Positions 46,929-60,090 of a stretch of 64,000 nucleotides of DNA are shown in pieces. The notes under the pieces were generated by a model that had not been told where the DNA came from, did no database searches, and worked only from the letters and a program-made list of their open reading frames with translations. The stretch spans positions 23,275,825 through 23,339,824 of the forward strand of contig CM055816.1 in assembly GCA_029582265.1 (NCBI GenBank), read 5' to 3'. How positions within the stretch are numbered: the first letter of the stretch is position 1; every line of letters starts with the position of its first letter. The position numbers and the translations under genes were made by a program. The stretch comes from Zoroaster sp. YZ-2022. Its lineage: Eukaryota; Echinodermata; Asteroidea; Forcipulatida; Zoroasteridae.

Positions 46929-49121
46929 GGAAAAACTACCGTCCAGTTGAACTCAACTGGGTTATTTACCGTTCATATCCATCGTAGATGTCACTGGGAA
47001 GATACAGATGCAATTGGGACTACCTACCCATTATTATTTATTTGTTATTTTATTATTAGAAATATATTTAACCAATTATTGGATATATAAATATATAACA
47101 GAAATCAAGTCAGGCCTATTCATCCATTAGGTTGAGCAAGAGCGAATCATAGTGTCTTTCTGTTGACATGGTCTGTTGTTTGTTCACATTTGGTAGTATT
47201 AATCTTTTTCGGTAGTAAAAGTAAAATCCATCAAACAAAAGCAAAGCTAAACACACCATTCATATATGATTTTGGTGAGCCAGCGCAGACTAGTAAGGGA
47301 TGGGATGGCTTAAAGAGATTGTATACAACACTATTAGTAATATGTCTATAAATGCATCCATACTTTATAAGAATGAAGAGATAACTTTATACAATAAAAT
47401 AAATGTGAAAGTTTCAGTTTATTCTCGTCGTTAACGAGAAAATACTTGAACACGTTATCAGATTTGTTTGCATGTATTCAAATGTAGAAAATGGATCTTA
47501 TTCTAAATTTGTAATACATTTCTCACGTTTTACAGTCTCAGATTGAATAATTTCTCTAGATGTTTGGTACGAGCAAATAACTTCGTTACAAAGTAAAGTG
47601 GTTTCTAGATTATATTTTTAGTAACTCATGTAATCAGTGTATTTTAAACGTGTAAACACTTGATTGCAGATTTTTTTTTCCAATGGAACTCATTACACAT
47701 TTATCGCAATGATGTTTCAAAGTATATTGGTTTCTAACACCCAGAGCAAGTGCAACACATGTCTGGGAGGCGGGGGAGTTCATTCTCAAATACAGATTTC
47801 CCAGTCTGCAGGCAGTGTTTACGATACTAATATGATTACATTTACAAAATACATGTATTCTAATTTTGCAGTGCATACATTTACTAATTACAATTACAAT
47901 TTCAGCCAAACTTTAAACACCAAATATATTTTTTCTATATGACTCAACAAAAAATGCGCACACTTTTCTTTTCCAGTGGGCCAGAAAAAGCCAGTGCGGA
48001 ATTTTACATGAAAAAAACAAAGGAATTCTGTGTAATCGCTGAAAGGTCGAAGCCTTTTCATGATTCCCAACTTGGATATTTAATTCCAGTGAACTAACGA
48101 CAAATATCCTCAGTTCATTCAGTGGTATGTGTTCTTGATGATATAATGTACCGTGACAGACATAAAATGCTTTCAATTCAGTCAAGATAACTTTTATATT
48201 TAAACTTCTATCTTAATGTCCAAAGTGATGAGAACATTAGCTTTTTTTAAATACTTTAGTACATGTTCCAAATGATTCGCTATTTTTAAACTCGGGCAAG
48301 TCCGGTACAGTTATATTTTCCTCCCTATTTAAATTAAAGGAAATATCAACCTTTATTGTTAGCAATGACAGTGTAAAAACCTGACATTGTATTGTAAAAC
48401 CACTGTTAAACAGTCCTGTCGTAGGTGCCATTATTTTGAAGAGCAATGAGATCTAGCTGCATCATCAATGCATTAATTCCTTAATTTCTCGTTATCCATA
48501 TCCACTCTTTATCAATTATATAGCGTTGACCATAGGCTGTTATCAATACAGTATCTCCATCCCGTACCGATTTCACAGTAGAAATTCAGCACACACTTTG
48601 CACTGTACTATCCGAATAGGTAAGTACATGCATGTACATAACACATATGCATTGTACAGGACACGTACATGTACATCTATCAAACAGTGAATCATTGTCT
48701 GTATTTATATAATTGCTCCCCTTCTTTATACAGTGTGTATACATATGGATTCATACGCGCGTGTAATGACTGCAACTGGGGTTCGGATAGCTAACTATAA
48801 GTGGAGCAAAAATTACGGCTACCAAACCGTTCCGATGCGCCTTCGTCAATGCTATTAATTATTATTGTTAATCTCAAGAGATTTAATTTTCCAAAACACA
48901 CGCTTTTTGGCATAAACACAAAAACATAAGGCCTATAATAACACATGTTTATTTATTCATAGTTATTTGTAATTAAATGATAGTGGAGGTAGCGCGTGAT
49001 GTGTTTGGTGATTGCTGGTGTGAGCAGGAAACACACATATTTATGTTTTGACCATGAAATAAAATTACTATTTATTTTATTCTGTTTTCCAATATGTTTC
49101 CAGTAATGTTAATTGGTGTAC
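46929..49121. other. Intergenic part of the right arm
   Basis: It mirrors 21744-23873. No gene is seen. The TGTACA-rich tract recurs at about 48600-48690, and the G-run counterpart of the C-run is shorter (GGCGGGGG, about 47770). Confidence 0.6.
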
Positions 49122-50160
49122 TTACATGTCTGTTTCACGTTTTCGATGCTGGATGCTTAGCATTTCCAGTGTCTTATGCAATGCCAATAATACTCACACA
49201 AATGCCTCTTTGCTACCTAGTCACCTTACATCTGGTGTAATAATGACCATTTAAGTGAGAGCAGTGACACTTCCTAAACCACCAGGCTCCTTTAAAAGAT
49301 TGTGCACAACTCCCCCCCTAACACATCATTATCATTATCCTTTGTTGAGAAGTGCATTCCTTGTACCCAAGAGCGTTACCAACAGTGCTGCTCACATCGT
49401 GCCGCCATAATTCAGTATTGTACTTCTCACCATGATTTTGGAAAATCGCCTATTTCATGAATGCCGTATCCCGTCGCACTCAATCTGTAGAGATCTATAG
49501 GAATCCCATGTCCCGTGTGATTTGTCAGGTGGCTCAGACTCACCAAGTTATCATTGCTCAACCAATGCTCCCGCTTAGATCACCACCGAAGCCAGACTTG
49601 TAATGACTCCAATGCAGATAAAAGTCAACACTGCCCGTCCTCTGCCGCTGAAACACAATCCATCGCCGCCATCAGTGTCCATTTCACAATATACCTGGAG
49701 ACCACGACAGAATCCGTCTGGGGTAGATCTTGCCGAACACCACTTGTTGCGGTAACCTGCCTCATTAGCCCTTACAACTTCTGTTGTGACAAAGGAGATA
49801 TCAGGCGAATGAGAAGAGGTGTTTTTTCATTTTCGTAAGTACTCTCTCTTGATCTTCAACGAATGATTCAGGATACTCTAGCCCTTATGGAGTTGTTTAA
49901 CTCACGGTTTACTGCGTATAGTATAGTTCAAATGACTTACAGTTTCTTATCCATGTTACAGTCTCGTCCGCATGACGTAATAGGGAAGTTTTCTTCTGAC
50001 ATACGTGAAGGTTTTGGTATCGAAGTTATCTGCGGGGAGAGTATTCATTTGCCATTACCCAACGACTTCCCAAGCTTATCGCTTGTGATATCAGTGGTAT
50101 TATAAACACGAACATCACTTTGAAATGGAGTACCGCACATCAAAATTGCTTATGCGTCAT
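49122..50160 (-). pseudogene. Decayed copy of the PAN-fibrinogen gene
   Basis: It aligns with 20705-21743 from an ATG at 50158-50160 to a TAA at 49122-49124 (read on -). Many small indels break the frame: no open stretch covers even one of the two domains. It keeps GDL- and WLGN-type fragments of the fibrinogen domain and the region equivalent to SSTAGNS in the frame that the left copy has lost. The upstream TATA-like and second CCAAT motifs are altered. It could be a true pseudogene, a divergent allele or poorly polished sequence. Confidence 0.75.
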
Positions 50161-51384
50161 CTTCAATGTATTATTTGTATATGGGTGAAAACGTTTCAAG
50201 AATAAATTAATTAAATAAGTAGAATCTATCCAATTTTTATTCAATCAAGTATTTCGGTATCATCAATGGTCCGATAAACTGTTTGATTTGAAACACGACT
50301 ATACCACATGCGGCATATTATGTAATGTAGAAATGTAACCTGGCATCGACCGATGGTGTGTTACTATTGGAATGTTGTAGAACAAAAGGATTGCATGCGC
50401 GTAAAGCACCAGTTGGTCAAAGTGAAGTCACTTTCTGAATGTGTGATTTACATGTATCACCTGATTGGTTGACAGAAACTTGATAAAGGCTCAGCTCAGC
50501 TTATCTGTTTTTGTTTCCTCACAAATGGGTGGTTAAAAAGATAAATTATTCAATCAATAGACAGGTCCCAACCTGCGTGTTTTAATGGTTTGAGGGAAAC
50601 AAAATCTTAGTGCCTTTATGAATTAATGCCTATATCAATTTATTTACTTTGTAAAATGTTTTGGATGAGTGGTTTACGGAAATATTTATGAAAAAAATTA
50701 AAATGAGCCCAGTCCCGCCTCCCACTGCAGCTAACACAATTCAACAACAGTATCAGTCTCATCGCCCTAATTTGCATATCCAATATTTTTGTGTCGTCCT
50801 CACACGGGCAAGAGAGGCTGTGGGTACGAGGTATGCATAAACTACAGGGGAAAATTCCTGAGAGGACGATAAAAGTTGTCGTTCATCATACTGAACACTA
50901 TTCATTAACTTTCACATAGCTGTGACCAATTCAAAACTTGATAATTACTATGGCATTATTCGTTGTTGTGTTCATTTTAAATTTATTACTTCAGGACCCT
51001 CAAAATAGCATTTCTAATCTCTTTAGGAATGCCAGGATTGTTCAATGATTGTAATGGTGTATTAGCTGAAGACAGTGTGAATCCAAGCTGTAGGATAAAT
51101 GAAAGGGGAAAAACACGGTACAAAATAGGCTGGAGGGATTCGAATACAAACATGTATCCGCAGTGGTGATACAGTGGTGCAGTGGTGACACACCACCTAA
51201 AACATGGGCCTAAAATTAGGGCAATTTATTTAAAGCCAGGTGATTGGTGGGCCTCCTTGATCTGATAACTTGCACCCTGGCTCCTATTCGATCTGCCTTA
51301 ACTATTTTACCAGAATCACAGAATAAAAACGCACTAATTGTGCCTTTAAAATGGGATCTGATAGTATTATTTGACTGTTTATGT
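50161..51384. other. Intergenic part of the right arm
   Basis: It mirrors about 19546-20704, with no gene recognised. A CACCACT/GTGGTG cluster at about 51160-51195 matches the GTGTCACCACT triplication of the left arm but is shorter. Confidence 0.55.
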
Positions 51385-51904
51385 ATTTATTTTTTGCTTT
51401 TATTTTATTATTTTTTTCTTTTAATGGAGCTAAAGTACATTACTACTCTTTTATTTCAACAACGCGATCAAAATTCACCATGTAACATTATTCACAATTA
51501 ATATTGCTATTACATAACTGGTACATAATGATCAAGGACAGATAGCAGAGTTAGCAGAGCATACATAATTTTTTACATACAGTTTAAGTGCGAGTAAAAT
51601 AATCACTAGGTCTGACAGAGGGACAAAACACAATTTATTTAAGGTGTATTTAAAAGATTTTGGCACACAAGATCAGTATGTAGTACAAGAAAATAATTGA
51701 AACAAAATAGAACAAGTAGATCAAGACAAATCAAAAAGTAGCTTGTGCAAAACGAAAAGTTAATAATCAAATTCTTCAACTCATCATTAATAATGCGACA
51801 AGAGAGCATTGTTTCTGGTTTGTAACATAATTCTAAAAGACTCCAAAGTTCATTCTGATTATTTTTTCCATTAGAGGAAGAGTTTCAAATCACTACTAAT
51901 GTCA

Positions 51905-54321
51905 TCCTATTCATCCAGCTAACTATTCATCCATGGCCGCATTATCAGATCATTATGCAATCATGGTAAATTTGAACCTTAAAAACTCCCCATACCCACC
52001 TAGCTCTGTAACTACTACCGCCACTGGAAAAAGAAATAAATATTAAAGAGCCTATGTCATGATATTGAAATCTCAACTGGACAAATGTAAACCTTTGAAG
52101 ATAAGGTGAGCTGGATTCTTGTGTCAGTCTATTTAGAAATCTACTGTCCGTAACATCTTGGATGATCATGCTCGCAAAAACTCGAACTGTTAAACCACAA
52201 TCTGAATCCCCTGGTTCAATGATGATATCCGTGCGAAGGAAAATCCGCCGTCAACTTGAGCGAAGATGGCGTGACAATGGGAAACTTGGAGTACATCGGC
52301 AAGAATACTGTAACCAACGTGATATTGTGAAGAACATGATTAACCAGGCAAAATAACTACTCATCTCTTGTGGAAGATAGCTCTGGTGATCAGAAAAAAC
52401 TCTTTAACATTGTTGAAACTGCTTCATAAACCCAAAGCTCAGTGCTTCCATCTACACCTCCGATCAGGACCTCGCAAATGCTTTTTCAGACTTTTTGTCA
52501 CAAAAATTGAGAATATCCGTCGTTCTTTTCCCTCAGTTCTCATTCTATCACAAACACCATCACGCAAGGATCCACAATGTAGACTGTCCATGTTTGAGCC
52601 TACTAGTGTTACGGAGATCAAGAAACTCATCGTAAATCGCCATCAAAATCATAGAACTTGATCCAGTGCCAACTTCGCTAATAAAACAAAATATTGATGT
52701 GTTTGCTAAGTATATCACAATTATTGTAAACAGATCTCTTTCTTCCGGTTGTTTCCCTAATATAGCCAGAAGGTTGCTCATGTTAAACCACTCTAAAGAA
52801 ACCCAATTTGGACAAGGAAGTTTAAAATTACCGACCAGTAGCGAATTTAAAAGTACCTTGGAAAAACAATCGAGCGAGTTGTTTCATCACGGATCTCTGA
52901 CCATGTTCGTGCTAATAACCTGTCGGACACATTTCAGTCAGCCTACAAACCATTTCATGGAACGAAACTGCTCTTCTTCGCGTCAACAATGACATTTTAT
53001 CTGCCATGGATGAGGGGAAAATCACTGCATTAGTTTTGTTGAACTTAAGCGCCGCTTTTGACACTGTCGATCATAAATCCTTCTCTCCGCCTTCAATATC
53101 ATCTTGGAATACATGACACAGCCCTGGATTGGTGTAAGTCCTACCTTTTAAATAGGCCTCAGCATGTTTGTATTGGTAACGCTATCTCCGAGCCTGTTAC
53201 TCTTGACTATTCTGTACCCAAGGCTCTGTGCTCGGCCCACAGTGGTTTACTGTTTATACCTCTCCAGTTCGTGATATCATTTTGAAGTATAATTTAAATT
53301 ACCATGTTTACGCTGATGACACGCAGCTTTACATTACTTTTAAATCTTCTCAAGAACCTGCTGATTCCCTGCATTAAAACACTGGAGAAATGTATTCAAG
53401 AGATTCGAAGTTGGATGAGACAAAACTTCCTGAAATTGAACGATGAAAAACATAATTTGTTCTATTTGGATCACGTCAGCAATTGTCTAAAAGTTTCTCT
53501 TCCATTTATTACAATTGGTGACTCGCAGATAACTCCCTCATTACATGCACGTAATTTGGGTGTTATATTTGACTCGACAATGACTTTAAAACCATATATC
53601 TCCAACATTGTTCGCATATCATCATTTCATATCAGAAATATAAGCCGAATTAGGAAATACTTGAATAAAAGTGCTGCTGAACAAATTATACATGCGTTTG
53701 TCACATCACGGCTTGATAACGGGAATGCTCTCCTTTACGGTCTTCCGCAGAATCAAATATCTCGTCTTCAGCATACAAAAACACAGCAGCTCGTGTTGTG
53801 ACTTTGTCCAGAAAGTCATGCCATATCACGCCAATCTTGAAAGAACTGCACTGGCTTCCTGTTTCACAGAGAATTGTTTTAAACTTATGCTAATTGTTCA
53901 CAAATCTTTTAATAACATTGCTCCAATTTATATTTCTGAACTACTTAAAGTCTACCTCCATCACGCAATTTGCGCTCAGCAACATGTCACTCCTCAAAGG
54001 GAAGCAATCAAAACGGAACTGGGGTGATAGGTCGTTTTCTGTCGCAGCCCGAGACTCTGGAATCGTCTTCCAACTAAACTCAAATCTTGTCATAGTATAA
54101 CCAGATTCAAGTCGATGCTTAAAACTCATCTTATGTCACAACTCTTCAAAGATGATGTATATTTGTAATTGCATTGTGGTACATGTATCTCGGTACATAA
54201 TTTGTTTTCCTATGCTATCATTGTATATTGTTTGTATTAATGTTTTCTTTGTTTCCGCGCCTTGAGCGCCCAGCAGGGTGGATATGTGCGCTAAAAATCT
54301 TTATTATTATTATTATTATTA
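51905..54321 (+). mobile_element. CR1/L2-group LINE, right-arm copy (frameshifted)
   Basis: It is the same truncated element as 16614-19050. The reverse transcriptase is more broken here: fragments at 52162-52356, 52666-52992, 53058-53285 and 53304-53801 lie in different frames. The YADD motif (about 53308-53325) survives but is out of frame with its neighbours. The end has GCGCCTTGAGCGC and an ATT repeat tail, then ACTGAACTG of element 2. Confidence 0.86.
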
Positions 54322-57300
54322 CTGAACTGTTTAATGATGTTAATTTCAGCGGCATTAGAATAACTTTGAAAAGCCATTTTACAACGAACATTCCAAATCT
54401 GTCTGAGCATTTTAGTTACTATGGTAGCCTGAACAGGTTTCAAATTGTGTCCCAGAATTCTGTTAGAGTCATTTAAATAGAAATGCTTGTCCCCTGTATA
54501 TTTTTTAGTAACTTTTCAACAAAAATCCAAGCATCCATAGTATAATGGTACAAAAAATAAAGATATGTTCATGGGATTCGTCTTCCGTATTACAAAGAGG
54601 GCAAGTTATTTCCTTAACTGTGCCAAATTTATACAATACATTTTTAGTGGGTAAGATCCTACTTTTAAGTTTGTACATAAACTGTTTGTCTTCTGGATCT
54701 AACATACCATTTTTCCAATTACTTATCCAGACTGAAGGCGAATTTAAATCTTGACCTAGATGATAAATATTTGTCCATACTACTTCCACCCGTGGAGAAA
54801 CTAATTTTCCCAAAACTAGGTTGATGTAGTTAAACTTCACGTTAGTTTCAAAATTTGGAACATTGTTGTTTTATGGTCACAAATAACAAGCCGATTACTT
54901 ATGTGCGTTGCCGGACCTTTTCAATTCTCTCTAGCATTCTACCTGCATTGATATTTTCGATACCACACATTTTGGCAATATTATGATAAGTAAAGTTTCC
55001 CATGCCATACTACATCACCAACGTTAAATCAACCAAAGGATTTTAACAAAGGGCTATTTAAAAGTGACTCATCACGAGTGGCCTTGACGTTATTCCATAA
55101 AGGAACTTCCATGGTTTCCTAAATGCTAGTAATATTGCACAATAACTTCCCTCCTGCGTTCTTAAAAGCAACAATAAGATCGTTATAAAACGGGGTAGTT
55201 TGAAGGTTCTTACGGATGTTTGCAAATATATACCACTCTAAATGATCGGCAGTTCCAGCACATTTTAAACCAATAATCAAAAAAAGTTTCCATTTACCTT
55301 CAGATGATGGATACCGAGCTAACCATTGAAGCTTAAGGCTCATTAATTTAAAATTAATATCCAAAAGGCCCATCCCCCCTAAAACTTTGGGGCCAATGAT
55401 AGTATCTCTTTATTTTCTCAATTTGCCCATTCTAAAAAAAATTCCAAACCATGTCGCTCATCTTTTTGATCAAAAAGTTTGGACAGTCAACCACACTGCC
55501 AAGGTAGTTAATCCTGCTCCAATCAAACTGTTTACAATAACTACTTTACCGTTTAATGTAAGGTGACGTTTGGACCATTTTTCGAGAGTAGAGCATATTT
55601 TGTTTATTCTGGGGCCCCAATTATCTTTCAGGCGTGACGTCGTTCCCGACTATAATACCAAGAATTTAATTTTCTTAACAAATGTGAAATTGCATGGGTT
55701 ATCAGTTCTACTTCTCCAGTCTCCTAACCATAAACCTTTAGATTTATCAGTGTTGAGCTTAGAACCACTTCCTTTACAATATATGTTGAGAATGTTCTGA
55801 ATTACATCAAATTCACTATTGTTACTAATAAATAGATTGGTGCCATCAGCATGTTGGATTAGACGAACACTGCTTTCCCATCAGGGGTAACAATACCTCT
55901 AAGATTACAATTGTTTCTGACTAAAGAAGCTAACCCTTCAGCACAAATAGAATACAATGAAGGAGACAGGGACACCCTTGTCTAATTCCCTGTTCAACCT
56001 TAACAGGAGCGCCAATGAAATTGTTCAGGATAATACTACAATAAGGATTACTATACAGTAATTTAATCCACTTAACCAAAGTTGAAGGGATGCCCATTTT
56101 TTCCATAACAGCAAACATATAAACCCAACTTATTCTGTCAAAGGCTTTTTCTTGATCAATGCTTAGTAGACAAGCTTCTAAATTATTCCAATTAGCAAAA
56201 TCAATAACATCTCGTAAAAGCATAATATTCTCATGAATATTCCTAGAGGCAACCCCACAAGTTTGTTCTTCCCCGATAATAAAAGGCATGATACGTTTTA
56301 ATCTGTTGGTGATTACTTTAGACAGGATTTTATAATCCACGTTGAGTAAACTAATGGGACGCCAGTTCTTTAGTTCGTGCCTGTTGCCCAAGTTTTTATA
56401 AATGAGTCTGATCAAAGCCGAGTTCATAGACTTACACATAGTACCTTTTTTAAGACAATCATTATATACATCAATTAAATCAGAGTTAATAACATCCCAA
56501 AAGGTTTAATAATAATAATGTATAGATTTATATAGCGCACGTATCCACCAACTAAGTGGCGCTCAAGGCGCATTATATTATTATCCCTGCTCATAAGGCT
56601 CATAAGGCTCATAAATCATTCCTGAAACCATCTCAGCTCCCTGGGGAGTATACAGCTCAATTGCTGCCATTTCTAGCGCATAGAGAGCAAACCATCTCTG
56701 CCTTCACAGGTACCCATCTAACCCCTGGGTGGAGAGAAGCAATTATGGTTAAGTGTCTTGCTCAAGGACACAGGTGTCACGGCTGGGGCTCGAACCCACA
56801 CTCTGCTGCTGGCAACAACCAGAACTTGAGTTCAGTGCGCTAGACCGCTCGGCCACGACAATCCACTTTACGTGCATTATACAACACACGGGACCTACGG
56901 CTTTACGTCCCATCCGAAGGACGAAGCAATTATGGTTAAGTACCTTGCTCAAGGATACAAGTGTCACGACCGGGGCTCGAACCCACACCTACCGTGAGAC
57001 CATCTTGACCCGGGGACTTATTTTTGTTCATTTGAAAAAGTGCTATCCTAACTTCGTTAGCAGTAATTTCACAATCAAGATTAGAATGAATGTCATTAGG
57101 AATTTGTTTGGTTTCTATTTTAGAGATTATTTCCTGGAGGTGAAAATCAGAGATTTCATCAACCTTATACAAATAACTATAAAAATCATTGGCATAATTT
57201 AACATAGTGTCTGGTTGGTCGGCATAATTACCATCGTTGGTGAGTAATTTGTCAATTTTCCCATTATTAATTTGCTGCTTTTCCAGGTTGAGGAAATATT

Positions 57301-58407
57301 TTGAGGCTTTTTCGCCCTCATCTTTAATAATGTTACGAGTTCTAATTTTGTCTTTTCCACTCATTAGTCTCGTACATTTTAAGCTCAGTTTCAATTTGAT
57401 TAATAGCATCGTCATCGGAATTCGGACCTTTACTTAAGAGTGAAGCATATTGTTTTTGTAAATGAACTTGACGTTGTTTTTGTATTGAGGCTTTCTCTTT
57501 ACCATAATCTTTAATAATTTCTTTGATTCTAAATTTGCCACTTTCCCACCAATCAGCCAAGGTGTCATAATTATGTTTTTGTATTATCCAATATTCCCAA
57601 AAGGTAACAATTCTAAAATTGCAATCTTCGTCCTTCCGTAGACTATTATTGCATATCCATCTGCCTTGACCGTGTGACGTAGTAGGGTCATGTATTTTCA
57701 TGCAGACAATATGATGATCAGATAGGCCATAAGAAAGGACAGATATATCTACGAGATTACAAAGTAGATTGGAAGAAAGAAACAAATAATCAATTCTACT
57801 AGCCTGTTTAGTGGCTTTATGATAATGGGTGCTGCCTATTTCTTTGGGGTGGACTGTACGCCAAGTATCGATGAGATCTTTTCCTGTATAACATTCTTAA
57901 GAATAATTTTACTAACATCTTTAACAATAGAATTATCAATGTTACAATTAAAATCTCCGCCTATGATCCAATTAATCTCCAGTTATACGATCACTAAGAT
58001 CATCGAAAAAATAAGATCTGGCATACTGTTCGTTAGGAGCATAGACAGAGGCTACTGATAGGGTAGTATTATTCCAATTAATTTCTCCTTTAATCCATCT
58101 ACCTTCATCATCTTTATCAATTTTTTAAATATCTAGGCCAGATTTTTCGGAAACGAGAATTGCTACCCCCCGAGACTGACGATTACCGTGACAAAAATAC
58201 ATTTTTCATTTCCATTGTGTGCTCCAAAGGGACAACATCATCAGGTTCGCTATGAGTTTCTTGAAGAAAAATTAGATTGAATTTTCTACGCTCTAAATAG
58301 TCAAATAAAACATTTCGTTTCAAGTCTTTTCTTAAACCATTCACATTAACCGATGCCACAGATAAGAAAGTCATACATAAAATAAGTTTTATCTCAATTC
58401 TTGCCAT
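54322..58407 (-). pseudogene. Element 2 ORF2, right-arm copy
   Basis: It carries the endonuclease start at 58407 (SVNVNGLR, FLQETHS), LSDHHIV at about 57700-57720, and the reverse transcriptase at 55930-56439 and downstream (DQEKAFDRISW). The catalytic motif has the same Gly codon (GCC on +, 55842-55844) as the left copy. Frame breaks near 55390-55440 and 55860-55980 are private to this copy. Confidence 0.83.
56508..56990 (-). mobile_element. SINE family A, right-arm copy
   Basis: It is the reverse complement of 13937-14415, almost unchanged, including both B boxes and the LINE-like end next to (TAA)n. The adjoining element codons here read NKSPGQDGLTV on the 5' side, placing the insertion point more clearly than in the left arm. 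Confidence 0.88.
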
Positions 58408-59863
58408 GGCATATCAAAGGAAAATTTTCTTTTACTTGGCTCTTCCTCTTCCCCTGCCTCTCTGGGTGGATTGGCTATCTTCGGTAGACGAGTTGGTATT
58501 TTTCTGTGTCTTGTCTGATTGTGGGTCTTCTGGTGTTTTCTCACCCATGACGTGCGCTTTTTCCTCGCTCTTTGTACTCCACCTCTGGTGTAGAGCACAA
58601 AGCCATCTTGCTTGTCGTCTTCGTCTTCTCCAGTACCTGCATATGGATCTTGTTCCATTTCTCCATCAGAATCTTCCTTGTCGTTTTTTCCTTCAGGTGT
58701 TTGTTGGATGTCAGTATCTTGGGATTCTTTTGTGGCTTCTGCATCTCCTTTGTCTTTGGCTTGTTTTCTGAGAACTGTTCTAGGTTCACCATCTTCCTCG
58801 TCGCTTGTTTTCCTTGTCCTTGATGCAATCTTTGGCCACTGCTTCATCCCAGAAACCTTTCTTTATTGTAGTTGATGTCTTTCCCTTTTGTTGGTGTCCT
58901 CTTACTGTGTCGGAAAACAATTTTTTATCAGACCGCGTTTTCCCAGTGGTTTCCTTCTTCTCTTGGGTTCTTTTCGGCTGCGTCAAATCTACTGGTTTTT
59001 CGGGTTCTTCTGGGGCAGGTTGACCGTCTCCCTCTTCTTCTAGTTGCTGGGTGGTTCCTTGTTTCGGTTCTTGTATGTCGTCTGTACTCTTCTTAGTGGG
59101 AATTTATTTGTCTCCACGATCCTGGGTTTGTTCGTCGTCGGCTGGCTTTATCTCTTCTATCTCTAGTTCTGAAGCTGTATCGTTTGCGCTTTCCTCGTCC
59201 GAGTTGTAGGCTGGGGTTTGGGTGTCTTCCATCTCATCATTGTAGTTGTGCCACGATGCCCTGTGTCCGTCACTGCCGCAAACGAAACATCTACCACGAA
59301 GGTTGCAATCTCTGGCTAGGTGGTTTGGTTGGCCGCAAATCTTGCATGTTTTTTGCTGGCCCTGTACCTTGTAGGGAGATTAAAGGCTCCAACTTTCACG
59401 TAGCTTGGCATCGGCTTCTTGATGTTCTTGATTAGCAGGCTTCTCACTCCCGTCTGCACTCCTTTGTCAAAGTCATACACTTGTCTTCGGAGATTGGTTA
59501 CCGTACCGTACTGCATGAGGGCACTGGTCACAACAGTGTCAGACATTTCATACGGAGCCTTGACATATACATGTACTACTGCACTATTTTGGTACATTGG
59601 CCCTCTCACACTGTACAAGTACATTCTTGACGAAGAAACCTTCCTTGGCGATCTTTTTCACAGTCCTTTTCGTTGTCGAAACTCACGTTGTACCATCCGT
59701 TTTCTAAAGGAGCTATGCATTTGATGGTTTCCGTGGTATGCAGCTCTTTGTCTATTGCTTTATACACATCATCGGGTGATACATTTTCACGTAGTTGACG
59801 CAGGTTAAACCTTATTGTGTTTGTCCGCTTAAGCATACCAGCGCTTTCTGTTGTCTTCCGGAA
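58408..59863 (-). pseudogene. Element 2 ORF1, right-arm copy
   Basis: It has the same order as 11061-12492, with the ATG at about 59863, the shared frameshift before the zinc knuckle (near 59355) and the same acidic C-terminal part. Private breaks occur near 59600-59640 and 58800-58830. Confidence 0.8.
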
Positions 59864-60090
59864 CATGGCTTCCAATATGGCTACCCCGTTTATACTAGGG
59901 GAGCGTATAGACGATCTAGAAAAGGCCAAAAGGCCGGATTTTACTAAATAAAACACTCACTTCTCAGTCCAGTGTTATCTACGATCAATGACGAAAAGCA
60001 GAACAATTTTGGTTGTCGATAACAGACCTTAATTCGTGAAATAAGCGACGATTTTTGGAGCAAGAAACGAACGTGTCTTGTACCTTCGCA